64,000 bases of DNA from Capsicum annuum (Eukaryota; Streptophyta; Magnoliopsida; Solanales; Solanaceae). The stretch lies in assembly GCF_002878395.1 (NCBI RefSeq), contig NC_061115.1, forward strand, positions 210,501,441-210,565,440. The letters are read 5' to 3'. Below the pieces are notes generated by a model. That model was given only the letters and a program-made list of their open reading frames with translations, ran no database searches and was not told where the DNA came from. The position numbers were made by a program, and so were the translations under genes. Numbering within the stretch: position 1 is the first letter of the stretch; each line of letters begins with the position of its first letter. This document shows, in pieces, positions 46,041 through 57,828 of the stretch.

Positions 46041-47560
46041 TGTCCTCAAGCAACTCAGCACCTAATTGTGAACATGAACAATACAATGACCTGCAACCAA
46101 CCACTGAAACATTTCGATGCAACTATTCACTCATCATTTCACTCACATGAATTTAACACATCAGGGTCTACACCCGGCATTGATTATAATTCAGCACATA
46201 AACATGGATGTTATATCCTACAGAGAACAACAAATCTCAGTGAAAATCCAGTTGCCCTCATAACGATGAAGTCCACCACTCATCACATGATATGGATACA
46301 ATCTAAACTCTCACACTCATCAAAGAAGTTACAAGCATAGTCCAAAATACCCATAGGCTTGCCCTAGCCATACGACACCTCCTCAAGGTCAACTCGCTAG
46401 GATCAATCAGGTCTTTTCAAGGCTTGTAATGAGGCTTCAGGTTATGTAAGGATATGCTTTTGGATAAAGTGACTCATTAAGACTTAACTCTCCTTGCCTT
46501 GGCATCGCTTTAGCCTAGATCAGCTCATTTATTACTTCCAATAACAGGTTCTTCTGCAGACATAACTTATGTTGATGCATTCAGTTAAGGTGCACAATAT
46601 CTTTGAACTGATTAGGGCCAAGAGCTTTTAGATTAAAATTTACACTCACTTCCTATTTGGCATTTGCACCTTAACAAAAGTCACCCTCAACTTAGGTGTT
46701 TTGCTTAAGTTAAAGTGCACAATATCCAAATATTAGGCCAAGGCCAGATTAGGATACTAACGCCCTGTGGAGAGTAAATTAAAGTTATTGGAATTGAAAA
46801 AGGTTCCTAAAGGCACAAGACGGGTTCAAATGAGATAAAAATCTTTTTGGTGGGGTTATTTATTTAGGCTAAGTAGGCTAAAAGTACAAGGAGGCCTGTT
46901 ATCCTGTCCTATTGAATCTACTAGAAGGCCATGTCAAGGACTCAGGAAAGTTCTAGGCATTAGACTATGCAAGAACTGAAGGTAAATCCTCACACCCATA
47001 GGCAACTGAGCTAAACTTCTTCTGTAACTCTTAGAATGTTCATCACATGATTCATGCACCTTTTATAGAATAATGCCAAATGTAGATTTACTGAAGGTTA
47101 TGTACACATGTTTGCATGAATAAAGTAAATAATTACATACACATGCTCACAGTCTTATGCCAACATCATTCATTATCCATATTTGCAATGAAGTACTGAA
47201 ACAGAAATATTTTATAGATAATCATTAAACACAAATATTTACATTACAAGCTGCAGAATTTGAAATACAATAATAAAAACACCCTAGACATGCCGCTTCT
47301 ACTAGATATCATATGATTGGATTTAGAATATCTGCAACAATATCCAACCATGATGTAAATACACCCACTCCCACATAAAAAGATATACATTGTTCTCAAA
47401 GCAATAAATTACCATACATGGTTAGATTGGGATATTTATTTCGCCTCCTATTCCTCTGAGGCATAGGTCAGGTGGGGTGAGGTCCCTGCGTCTTCACCTG
47501 GTGCAATGTTGGCCCCTATGGTGGTAGGAGAACTCATAACCTCACCCTCTATAATTTGAG
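46041..47560 (-). other. non-coding 3' region of the Athila-like element
   Basis: About 1.5 kb between the additional reading frame and the 3' LTR with no long frame. The word CTAAGTTGAGGGTGA on the minus strand near 46680-46700 resembles the tract beside the LTR and may be a duplicate of it. Confidence 0.5.
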
Positions 47561-49488
47561 GGATAGTCTTCCGAGCTGAACCTGCACTTCGCCCCCTGCT
47601 GGGGCAGCACTAGTAGAGACTCCTGCCGCTTCATTTTCTGCTTCTCTTTGCTTTCTTTTAGCTTTTTTCTTTGACTTCTTTGTAGCTCTTTTCAGGTTAT
47701 ACTGGTCAAATTCCTTAGGTGACATGGCTTCTCTCTTTCTCTTTTTTTTTCTTTCCTTGCTGTTTTTTCATCTATTTGCTACTTGTCTTTGTCCTTCACG
47801 GGTCTACCCATCAGATCCAGAATGCCCTCATCATCATTACTTACCACTAAAGTCGGGTCAAATGGAGGCGGCTGTGATTGCTTCCCCTTTAACTCTGCTA
47901 TGTCAGCCTTTGCCTACTCGAACTCTACCATGAGCTTGGAAAGATCATAGAGAGACAGTGAATCTAGCCTTTTGTTGATGTGGGCTTCTATGTTATCCAT
48001 CCTAACTTGAATAGGTTGAAATGAACTGACTGCTTCGGCTACAATTTCATCCACAAAAGGTTTGAAATTTCCAGCCCACTTTTCTAACTATTTCTGAAAC
48101 CGCTTTTGATTCTTCACCATCTTAACAAAATTTTTTGAGTTGAACCTGTATTCAGCAAACTCTACTCCACCAGCAGACGGTGTAGAACCTGACCCTGCAG
48201 GCGTACGCTGGGGCACATAATCATGTGGTACATACATGGTGATGGGTAAAGGCATACCTTCGGGCATTTTTGTGGCCTCGGGAGCTGGTGTAGACTGAGG
48301 CTGATATACTGGAGGCTTGGTCATACGAATTTCAAACTTTAATTCATCTTTCGACTTTTCAATGTTCTGTCTATGTGTAGCCTATACTTCGTTGTCAACC
48401 CCACGGATAAGTGGAACACTGGATTGTTTGCATAACTCAGTGATCAAACATGGGAAGGGTACAGAAGTGGTCACTTTATGTGCCCGCACGAACATCTCAT
48501 CTGTAATTAGCTGGCCAAAATCAATTGGTAGCCCTGAAACCAAACTGGCTACTGCTACTGCTCTGTGATGATCCAGGTTCCCATCTCCTTTTGTTGGCAT
48601 TAACCTCAACTGAATAATAGCCCACCAGAACTTAGCTTTAAAGTTGAGAGTGAACTTTGTAATGCGCTCTTTTGAATTAGTCAACCAGGAAGGATTTCCA
48701 TCATTAGTCAATAAAGAAGCTGCCCAACATCTCTGAATGGAAGTATTTCTCATTCTATACTCAAAATCTAGGACAGCGGGTGGAGCCTTATATCCTGGCC
48801 CGAATAGCATCCTATTAATTATTCGGGCTGAGATATCAATGGTGACCCCTCGGACCGGGACAAACTTCCTATTTGGTCTATTTGGGATTGAAGTCCCTTT
48901 TGGGCATTCCCCTTTCACCAAACACAGATAATTTACGGAGAATTCCCTTACCCAGTTCGGTTGGTACTCTCCTGGTGGTCTGCTCATCCATGCCAGTCCA
49001 TATTTGTTGAACCGACGCTCTAACTCGGGATATTCATGAAGCTTTGTTTTCATAATCTGATGTTCTTTTATGAATGATCTTCTAATTCCTCGAGATGTAG
49101 GTGTCAACCTGTCATAGAACTATTTTTGTGCTCCCTCTATCTGCCACCTGATAGCCTCTCGAATCTGTGGATCCTTCTACCTGATAACATTATCACTCTC
49201 CGGCTCAGCTTCAGCATCAGGAACTTTCGTTTGATCCTCTACGTTAATAGTTTCAGTTTCACCCTCTACAGGCAATGGTTGAGTTGTAACAGTAGTTGCC
49301 TCATCGGGGCTTGAACTTGTACTGCTAGAGGTACTCTCACTCTCCTCCTTAGATTGGGAGAGTATGAAAGTTTCTCTTTCATTTTGTCTAGTATTGTAAG
49401 CCGGTTTGGACGCATTCCTACCTCGTTGAGATCTTCCTTCTCTGGTTTGTGGAATTTTAGGGGCCATAACACCTGAAAAAGAATTCAA
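47561..49488 (-). pseudogene. additional reading frame of the Athila-like element (plant transposon protein type)
   Basis: From the ATG at 49488: a basic, Ser/Thr-rich start (MAPKIPQTREGRSQRGRNAS), an acidic Glu-rich stretch, then after stops near 49170 a 241-codon frame (49107-48382). That frame has LTPTSRGIRRSFIKEHQIM, YPELERRFNKYGLAWMSRPP, RNTSIQRCWAASLLTND and AVASLVSGLPIDFGQLI. A Pro-rich region (48324-48088) and a Lys-rich tail (ATKKSKKKAKRKQRE near 47650-47700) follow, broken by stops. It resembles the protein annotated in nightshades as a putative plant transposon protein. The position, between integrase and 3' LTR, is where Athila elements carry an env-like frame, but no signal peptide or membrane segment is visible. 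Function unknown. Confidence 0.7.
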
Positions 49489-49535
49489 GAATTAGTTCAA
49501 AATTCAAAAATAGTCACATTATGTAATTTTGTCTT

Positions 49536-49790
49536 GTGACGGTAAAGTTGGTGGTCTGTCAGAAAGTTAACCGTCCACCAATTCAACCATCGCGGATTAT
49601 CCATAAAGTGCCATCTCAGAGTGCTTTGTGACGGTCAAGTTGGTGATCCGTCGAAAAGTTGACGGTCCACTAATTCAACCGTCGTAGCTTATCCAGAAAG
49701 TACCATCTCAGAGTGCTTTGTAACAGTCAAGTTGGTGGTCCGTCATAAAGTTGACGGTCCACCAATTCAATCGTCGCACCTTCGTCTTCA
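49536..49790. repeat. 92-bp tandem module, internal array 1
   Basis: Three units start at 49536, 49628 and 49720 (the last partial). Each has GTGACGGTCAAGTTGGTG, then GTCCGTC, then GTTGACGGTCCACCAATTCA and CCGTCG; the first two continue with CCATCTCAGAGTGCTTT. GGTGGTCCGTC and GACGGTCCACC within each unit are inverted copies. Confidence 0.85.
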
Positions 49791-50399
49791 GCTACCGTTT
49801 TAGGTTCGACCCTTTTGTCAAGCAATTCCATATCAGATCAATTTCCAGCTATCAACACAACACGAAACTCATATTTTAAGCACATTCTTCAAATTTTACA
49901 ACTTATGCTACTCAGATTTCACACAAATCGGAACATTGAAGTCCAACTCAAGTCATTCAAACTCAACACAAGAGGAACAAACCAATAAAAACAAATCATG
50001 CTCTTACACTTAATATGGACAACCAGAAAAAAAGGGTATGCACATACCTTGATTTTGCAGGTACGCTATGTTCTTGAAACTTTAGAGACAAAGCTAACTT
50101 ATAGATTCTAGCTCTTGCGTTACTCCTTATTTGTGATGAAGAGTGGAAAGAAGTGAGCTAATTTAAATAAGGTAAAAATGGAGGAGATAGGGAGTCTCAT
50201 ATGTGATAACTCCCTTCAGGTTCTTCGAATCTTTAGGAAGTGGAACAACTAAAGGTCATGGAACGGTTACAATGAATGTACCCGTTCAATTTTATCCTTA
50301 AATCTCACTTTGTCTCAAATACGGAGTACTTTAAAGAGTACTAATTTAACCCGACCTATTTAGAATTAGGGTTAAAGTGATGGTGATATTGATAGTACG

Positions 50400-50730
50400 T
50401 CGTAAGTATGGTGGACCACCACTCTGAATGTCACTTATCACCAGAGTTTGGGTGTTTCTGTTTCAGTGTGACGGTCAATGGGATGGTCCACCAAGAATGT
50501 GATGGTCCACCAGTATGATCGTTACTTCTTACCAAAAATTAGATCACTGATCTTACTTTTGACGGCTTTTATGACGGCCCACCAGGTTTGTGACGGTCCG
50601 CCAGTTAGGCCGTCGTGGCTTATCCAGTGAATGAACTTTCTTGGTATTTCTTGACAGGTAAAAGTGGTGGTCCGTCAGGGGACTGATGGTCCGCCAAATC
50701 GTCTATCACCTTGTTCCAGTAGCTCACTTG
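50400..50730. repeat. 92-bp tandem module, internal array 2
   Basis: Corresponding GACGG/GACAG positions at about 50471, 50562 and 50654 are 91-92 bp apart. Words GGTGGTCCGTC, GACGGTCCGCC and GGTCCACCA recur, some inverted. More diverged than array 1. Confidence 0.75.
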
Positions 50731-50902
50731 TATCCCTCTTTTCCCTTTTCACTGCAATTTTGGTCATTCTCACTTCACAAACACATCAAAATTACACAAA
50801 AACATGAAATGGACTCTAACTATGGTTACAACAATGCATTGTGGGTTGCCTCCCACTAGTGCCAAATTTATCATTACGGCACGACTCAGTTATCTCTATT
50901 AA

Positions 50903-52101
50903 TCAGACTTTATTGAGATAAAAGATATCAACACTTCTTATCAAGTCTTTTGGACCGATATAAAGTTTGATTCGTTGCCCGTTCTCTTTAAAGACGCTGC
51001 CCTCTTTATTTTCAAGATCGACTACTCTAGATGAGTAGACTTGACTAACTTTAAATGGTCCTGACCACGTTGATTTGAGTTTACCTGGAAACAATTTGAG
51101 GCTGGAATTAAACAGAAGTACCAAATCATCTTTTTGGAAGTCTCTACTTTCAAGTCTTCGATCGTGATACCTTTTCATCTTCTCTTTGTAAAGGTCCTCT
51201 CTTTCGTAAGCCCCGAGATGAAATTCATCCATCTCATTCATTTTCCCTAATCTTAGCGTTGCTGCCTCCTTCCAATTCAGATTTAACATTTTTAGAGCCC
51301 ACAAAGCCTTGTGTTCCAGATCAATCAGTAAATGACATGCTTTTCCATAGACTAGCTGATACGGTGACATGCCAATTGGAGTCTTAAAAGCAGTTCGATA
51401 TGCCCACAATGAGTCATCTAGCTTTCAAACCCAATCTTACCTATTAGCATTCACTATTTTGGCTAGGATGGTTTTAATCTCCCGATTTTACACCTCCACT
51501 TGCCCACTAGTTTGTGGGTGATATGGAGTTACTACTTTGTGTTGTTTCACCCTATATTTCACTAAAGCCGCCCGGAACAATTTGTTGTAAAAATGGGATC
51601 CTCCATCGCTTATAATAGTTCATGGCACTCCAAAGCGAGAGAAAATATTCTTCTTAAGAAACGCGACAACTCTCTTTCCTTCATTATCAGACAAGGCAAC
51701 AACCTTGACCCATTTAGATACATAATCCACAACAACTAAAATGTACTTCATTCCATACGAGCTTACAAAAGGGCCCATGAAATCGATGCCCCAGACGTCA
51801 AACGATTCCACTTCAAGCATCTTAGTTAAAGGCATTTCATGCCTCTTGGAGATCGACCCCTGCCTCTGAAATTGGTCATATTTCAGCACAAACTTGTGAG
51901 CGTCCTTGAATAATGATGGCCAATAGTAGCCACTCTATAGCACCTTTCTCGCAGTTCGATTACCTGCATGTGACCCCCAACTGGGAAAGCATGACATGCT
52001 TTCAATATGCTCAATACATCTACCTCTGGAACACATCTCCTTATTATATTATCAGCATATCGCCGAAAAAGATATGGCTCATCCCATAAGTAGTGTGTCA
52101 T
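50903..52101 (-). pseudogene. integrase of the Athila-like element, broken
   Basis: From 52101: a zinc-binding region with CHAFPVGGH and a distal Cys pair region, then the core in the frame 51889-51620 with WGIDFMGPF and [17 protein letters not shown] and the region around the catalytic Glu follow in decayed sequence (51620-51410) with stops. The C-terminal part (51409-50903) has [20 protein letters not shown] and [11 protein letters not shown], the usual end of Ty3 integrases. Stops separate the three blocks. Confidence 0.88.
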
Positions 52102-52122
52102 ATCATGAAGAAATTTCTTTCT

Positions 52123-53808
52123 CTAATGAAAAGAAAGATTTTTTGGAATCACCTCACTCACCACATAATTCACAAAATCAGAGTACCAAGGTAGTTTCTC
52201 CAGAGTAAGAGCTAAGATCTCTTCATCCGGAAATGCATCATTGATCTCTATCTCATCTCTAACTGCTCGCTCACCTTCCATCCTAGATAGATGATCCGTC
52301 ACTTTGTTTTCGCAACCCTTTCTATCTTTGACTTCAAAGTCAAATTCTTGGAGTAGTAACATCCATCTAATCAGGCTTAGTTTCACATCTTTTGTAGCCA
52401 TCAAATATCTCAAGGCTGCATGGTCAGTGTGGACCACTACCTTGGTTCCAAGAAGATAAGCTCTATATTTCTCAAAAGCATACACTACAGTAAGGAGTTC
52501 CTTTTTGGTGATAGTGTAGTTCTTTTGAGCTCCATTCAGAGCTTTGTTGGCATAATAGATTGGATAAAACAATTTGTCCCTCTTTTGCCCCAAAGCATCT
52601 CCAAGGGCAACACCGCTTGCAGCACACATGATCTCAAATGGCTTGGACCAATCCGGTGCTACAATGATAGGGGCTTTAACCAGCTTCCCTTTAAGGTATT
52701 CAAATGTCTTCAAGCAATCTTCATCAAAGGAAAACTTCGCCTTCTTCTCCAAAAGTTTGCAGAGTGGGTTTGCAGTCTTGGAGAAGTCTTTAATAAACCT
52801 CCGATAAAAACCAGCATGGCCGAGAAAACTACGATCTCCCTTCACATAAATTGGAGGTGGTAGTCTCTCAATAAATTCAACCTTGGATTGAACAACTTCA
52901 ATTCCTTTTGCTGAAATTTTATGCCCGAGAACAATGCCCTCCTTAACCATAAAGTGACACTTCTCCTAATTAAGTACAAAATTGAATTCCATACATCGTT
53001 GCAAGGCTATACTCAGGTTTGCCAAACACAACTCAAATGAATCTCCTTCAACCAAAAAATCATCCATAAATACCTCCAAGGTGTCTTCAACCATATCTGA
53101 GAAAATAGACATTATGCACCGTTGGAAGGTGGAAGGTGCATTACATAACCCAAACGGCATCCGCTTGAATGCAAAAGTGCCATACGGGCATGTAAAAGTG
53201 GTCTTATCCTGATCTTCGAGAGCAATACAAATCTGGTTATGTCCATAATAACCATTCAAAAAGCAATACCATCCCTTTTTTTCCAATCGATCATGTATTT
53301 GATCCATGAAGGGCATTGGAAAGTGATCCTTTAATGTCTACGAGTTGAGTTTTTGGTAATCCATACACACCCTCCACCCAATAACAGGCCTAAGTGGGAT
53401 CGATTCATTCTTCTCATTAGCTAGCACTGTCATGCCTCATTTCTTGGGCACACATTGCACAGGACTCACCCACTTACTGTCTGATATAGGATATACCACC
53501 CCTGCATCTAACCAGTTAATGATTTCTTTCTTTACCACCTCTTGTATAGGTGGGTTCAGGCGACGCTGATGCTTAATAGTAGGCATACAATCCTCCTCTA
53601 GCTGAATTTTGTGCATACCTATGCCGGGAGAAATACCAATGATAGCCGTAATAGTCCAACCAATAGCTCTCTTATATCTCTTAAGAACAGAGAAGACAGC
53701 TTCCACCTGTTGCACACCTAGATCAGTAGCAATAATGATGGGTAGTGAATTACCACTACCCAGGAACACGTACCTCAAATGACCGAGTAACTCTTTTAAT
53801 TCCAACAC
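52123..53808 (-). pseudogene. reverse transcriptase and RNase H of the Athila-like element, broken
   Basis: It starts with RRLNPPIQEVVKKEI and DSKWVSPVQCVPKK (53808-53437). The palm follows with TFTCPYGTFAFKRMPFGLCN and the catalytic VFMDDF, Met replacing Val of the usual YVDD (53316-52966). The frame 52950-52123 holds [15 protein letters not shown], then RNase H with [33 protein letters not shown] and [15 protein letters not shown] deletion or frameshift near 53320-53430 and a stop near 52963 break the enzyme. Confidence 0.9.
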
Positions 53809-54089
53809 TGGTGGCTCTTCGACAGATGGCTTTGCCAGTGGTATTGGTCAATTCTTAAGATCAAGATTGAGCTTCTTATGAGTATAAGAGTATGATCCCA
53901 TTCCTGTCAAAGCATAAACGGTCTCTTCATAATCCTTAATATATTCACGATCAAAATTCATAAGTACTACAACTAATGGCTCAACAGCAAGCTGTTTCTC
54001 TATTGGTACTTCCTGCTCGTCCTTATAATATACATCAACAATTGAGAACACGCTCATCTCTTTATGTTGTTTCATTGATTTTCACATAT

Positions 54090-54425
54090 CAAAATGCACC
54101 ACTTCATCATTCATCCTAAATAGGAGCCCATTAGCTCATAAATCAATCAGCACACTTTCGGTTGCAAGGTAAGGTCGACCTAAGATTATAGGCACCTCGA
54201 AGTCCAACTCGCAATTTAGAATTACAAAATCTGCAGAAAATATAAAGGTAGCCACCCTCACCAACATATCATACAAAATACCAACAGGTCATTTTACCGA
54301 CCTATCCGCCATCACAAGTCACATGTTGGTGGGTATGGTGTTTCCAAAACCCAACTTTTTATAAACAGCTAGCGACATCAGGTTAATGCTAGCTCCTAGA
54401 TCACATAAGGCCTTAGCAAATTCCA
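54090..54425 (-). pseudogene. protease of the Athila-like element, broken
   Basis: [20 protein letters not shown] near 54405-54346 is the active-site start (DLGAS), and [19 protein letters not shown] near 54215-54160 is the conserved Ty3 protease end. Frames between them contain stops. Confidence 0.8.
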
Positions 54426-54599
54426 AATAGCAATAGCACTGCAATGATCGAGATTATCCACCAGTTCGTAGCTCGTCACTTTTTTCTTTGTCAAAAGGTT
54501 CTTCATAAATTTGGCATACCCTGGCATTTGCTCAAGTACCTCAACCAAAGGCACATTTACCGTCAATTGCTTTAATATAGCCATGAATTTACTAAACTT

Positions 54600-56316
54600 C
54601 GTATCCTCAGCCTTCTTCTTCAATCTTTAAGGAAAGAGAGGTGGTGGTTTTGGGAGAGTTTTTACCACTACTTCTTTTTCCTTGTCTTCCTCTCTTTTTA
54701 ACTCATCAGCCTGCCGACAGTTGGATGCAACATCATGAATAACCTCATCCAATTTTTCAGACTCTACCGGATGATCAATATCTACTTCATCAATATTCTC
54801 TATCATAATATCAACCGCAGGCTTACTCATAGATGGGCTTGCCAGTACTTTACCACTCTTAGTGGTAATTATCATGCACGAATCATCCTTTCTTGGATTT
54901 TGAACTATGTCACTTGGTAGAGTGCTAGCCTTCCTCTGATTAAACGCAATAGAAAGTTGGTTTATTTGCTTCTCCAACTGTTTTATTAAAGTAGAGTGTG
55001 AGTCAACCAATTGATTCATCGAGGATAAATCATTTTTTATCTCTACTACTCCAGTATTGGTTGCTTCCACCCCCTTCAATAATTTAACCATTATATCTTC
55101 CATGGATATTTTCCCAGAGCTAGTTGTAGTAGCCTCATGATTTCTAGAAGGCACATACAACCCACTCCTGTCATTCTTGTTTTTCTAATTTTCTTGGTCT
55201 CGGTCCTTGTATCCAGATTTATCATAGTAGTTCCGACCTTGGTTTCCTTGGCCACTGCCTCGGAAACCCCCCTGATTGGTCAAATAATTGGCTTTCTTCT
55301 CAGAATCGGAGTCAGCTCTTCCCTATGATGCAACAACTTTAACCTTCTCTGTCTTTCCTGATAATAAATGCTTAGTAAGAAGGTCCATACGATCCTGCAT
55401 CTTAGACACCTCAGGAAAAGTGAGGTCCATGAATGACCCACCCACAACATTATCCACCACTGGCTTAGTCACTAAATTTAAGGCCCTATATAATATATCC
55501 TTCAGGTGGGTGTTGGCCATCTATGATTCGGGCATTGTGTGAGCTTCTTGTTGAACATCTCCCATGTTTCATGGAGAGCTTCAGTTGGAAGCTGCCTAAA
55601 ATTACTGATTTCATCTCTTAATTGTGCCCTCTTGGACGACGGAAAGAACCTTTCTAAGAAAGCATCTTTCAATTACCTCTAATTTGTAATAGATTTGGGG
55701 GATAACCCATTCAACCATAAAGTTGCTTCTCTGGATAGAGACAATAGGAACAGTCATAGCCGAATAGCATTTTGTCCTACTCTTGGATTATCGAATGATT
55801 TGCATGTTGAGATAAATTAATCAAATGCATATTTGGATCATCACCCGCAAGTCCACCAAACAGTCCCTTAAGATGCAATAACTGGATCATGGTATTCGTG
55901 ATATTAAACTTAGATCCGGGTGCTCTGGGAGGAGGAATAATAGCTCCTGTAGCACTAGCCCCATCCAAGTTATCATAATCATCGTCTAGATCAAACTGGA
56001 CAGCTCGGCGTTCAGGTCTCATCCTAGCCTGGCGGTTTTTGTTGATATTCCTATTCACTGGTTCGGCTACATTATTTGCATACCTTGGGTTTAATAACTT
56101 ATCATCGCCCAGGTTCTCATCATCTGGGTTTACTTCTCAACTATCATTGTCTGCATTCTGCGGGTTTACTTGCGCGACTGCCAAAGCTGCTAATCTAGCC
56201 TGCTCCTGCTGAGCAGCTATTCTTTTTGGGTCCTATTGAACGTCCATTCTGCCAATAAGCTGCTGTTCTGGATGAATAGGTAATAATAGTTGACCTGATC
56301 TACGCGTACTTGGCAT
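54600..56316 (-). pseudogene. gag of the Athila-like element, broken
   Basis: The likely start is the ATG at 56316 (minus), followed by a Gln/Ala-rich region with one early stop. LHLKGLFGGLAGDDPNMHL (about 55880-55826) and FMDLTFPEVSKMQDRMDLLT (about 55435-55376) are typical of nightshade Athila-type gag. The C-terminal part (55160-54627) has ISMEDIMVKLLKGVEATNTG and LIKQLEKQINQLSIAFNQR, a probable coiled coil, then an acidic and Lys-rich end. No CCHC knuckle was seen. It would form the particle; stops prevent this. Confidence 0.82.
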
Positions 56317-56427
56317 ACAAGACAGTCAACTTTCACAAAACAAAAACAACAAATAAAAAGTAAAATTTGGGAATCTTTAACCAAAGGGTCGATTAACAAT
56401 CACAAACTTAGTTGACAACCGTATTCC

Positions 56428-56447
56428 CCAGCAACAACGCCAAAATT
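56428..56447 (-). other. primer binding site of the Athila-like element
   Basis: On the minus strand, directly after the 5' LTR, AATTTTGGCGTTGTTGCTGG resembles the TTTGGCGCCGTTGCCGGGG site of Athila-type elements, with a few changes. Confidence 0.7.
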
Positions 56448-57823
56448 TGACACGCCCAAATTACAACACTCGTTAGAAATTGTAAGTAGTCGCTGTCAAA
56501 TATAGAACCCAACTAGGTTGGGTGTCGAATCCCACAGGGAATACTGTGCTCACTAAGTATTGTAATCGTTACTGGACTGTTGATCAGAGGTTCCTGAATA
56601 AGGGGGGTTTTGGTTTGTAACTTATAAAGTAATTAATTGTAACAAAAGTATTTCAATGAATGATTCTCTTTGCAATTAGTAATTTAATGACATTAAACAA
56701 ACCAGGGCTATGGTTACCAAAATGCTAGCACAACTAGGGTTGTGAATCACTTAAGAGTTCCAATTAGCAAATTCAATTGCAAGAAGGGTTGAATCCTATT
56801 CTTTATCCCTTAGTTTCTCAACCTAAGTGAATAAAGTATCCTCTAATTCTCTCAAACTCAAAGGATACATTGTTCTTTCAACCATTTTCTTATGTAATTT
56901 AATTCTTTTAGGGCATTTGCCATTAATCCAAAGGTTAAAGCCCTTAGAATTCATGTAAACACTTCCTTTTTCCCAACAAACACTTTCCTTACAGACAAGT
57001 GATATTCTTGGGCTCACTTTTCAAGTTTGTAATCAAGAAAAGCCATTAAATTGAAGAAAGTTTTATACAATATCAATTATTCATGAAACTCAGTTTGATT
57101 CACAACCCATAGATGCTTTCCACATCAAGGATCCCATAACCCTAGTTATGGGAACTTAGCCACAAAATTTCATAAAAGAAGAATAAAAATTCTTGTATTA
57201 TTCATAAATAGATTTAGAATTCACTTACAGTAATCTCAACAATCAGTTCTTGAATCTTCAATAAAGAATTGAATGATTAACTTCCCCAAAGATAAGCTTC
57301 AATCCCCAAAGTACTAGGTTACAACAAGTTTCTATGAAAAAATTGTAAAAGATAAAAAGCTCATCCACTAACCCTAAAATTTAGTATTTATATGTTCCCA
57401 GGTAAAAAGGAATTTAAAATTTAAAATTTAAAATCAGAAAAATGCGTCCAAGTCGACGGTCAAAGTAGTGGTCCGTCGAGAGTCTGACGGTCCACCATTT
57501 GGTGTGTCACTGAGTCCTTTGGAAGGCCATGTTCTGGATAAAGCCTGACGGTACACCTGGTGGTCCATCGCAAGACTGACGGTCCACCATTTGGTCAGTC
57601 ACTAAGTCCTTCAGGAGGCCATGTTCTGGTTAGGCCTGACACTAATGGTCCACCATTTTGACTGTCAAATTTCTTTTCTTTTACTTTTTCCAAGTTTCTT
57701 CTGTGGTTCACTCCTTTCCCTAAACACTAAAAAAAACTCATTAAATACCACGTTGGTTGCTTGAAAACATATAGTTTTCCCAAGAAGATGATGCTAAATG
57801 TTCCATCAAAAACCAAAACATCA
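56448..57823 (-). repeat. 5' LTR of the Athila-like element (right on the plus strand)
   Basis: It begins TGACACGCCC and ends AACATCA. The 92-bp module occupies about 57445-57665, with equivalent positions 57510 and 57602 exactly 92 bp apart; one part is deleted relative to the other LTR (near 57640). Confidence 0.88.
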
Positions 57824-57828
57824 TAAGG

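Larger units (their letters stand above)
49489..50900 (-). other. spacer between integrase and the additional frame, with 92-bp module arrays
   Basis: No coding sequence. It holds two arrays of a ~92-bp repeat, described separately. The ATG of the additional frame is about 1.4 kb downstream of the integrase stop in element orientation, so that frame probably needed its own promoter or a spliced RNA. Confidence 0.5.
44685..57823 (-). mobile_element. Athila-like Ty3 retrotransposon, 13.1 kb, nested in copia-3
   Basis: LTRs of 1331 bp (44685-46015) and 1376 bp (56448-57823) begin TGA(T/C)ACGCCCAAATTACA and end AACATCA on the plus strand. TAAGG flanks both sides (44680-44684 and 57824-57828). 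On the minus strand the order is PBS, gag, protease, reverse transcriptase, RNase H, integrase, then a 3' region with an additional reading frame; integrase after RNase H is the Ty3 order. Large size, the TTTGGCGTTGTTGC PBS and the AAGTTGAGGGTG end point to the Athila group. All coding parts have stops. Confidence 0.9.

Noticed and set aside
45990..46340. 116-codon plus-strand frame
   Set aside because: It runs antisense through the LTR edge and 3' non-coding region of the Athila-like element and has no domain.
47561..49488. envelope protein
   Set aside because: The position would fit, but no signal peptide, membrane segment or glycoprotein-like pattern is visible, and the sequence resembles a different plant transposon protein.
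52420..52863. 147-codon plus-strand frame
   Set aside because: It is the antisense shadow of the RNase H region of the Athila-like element.
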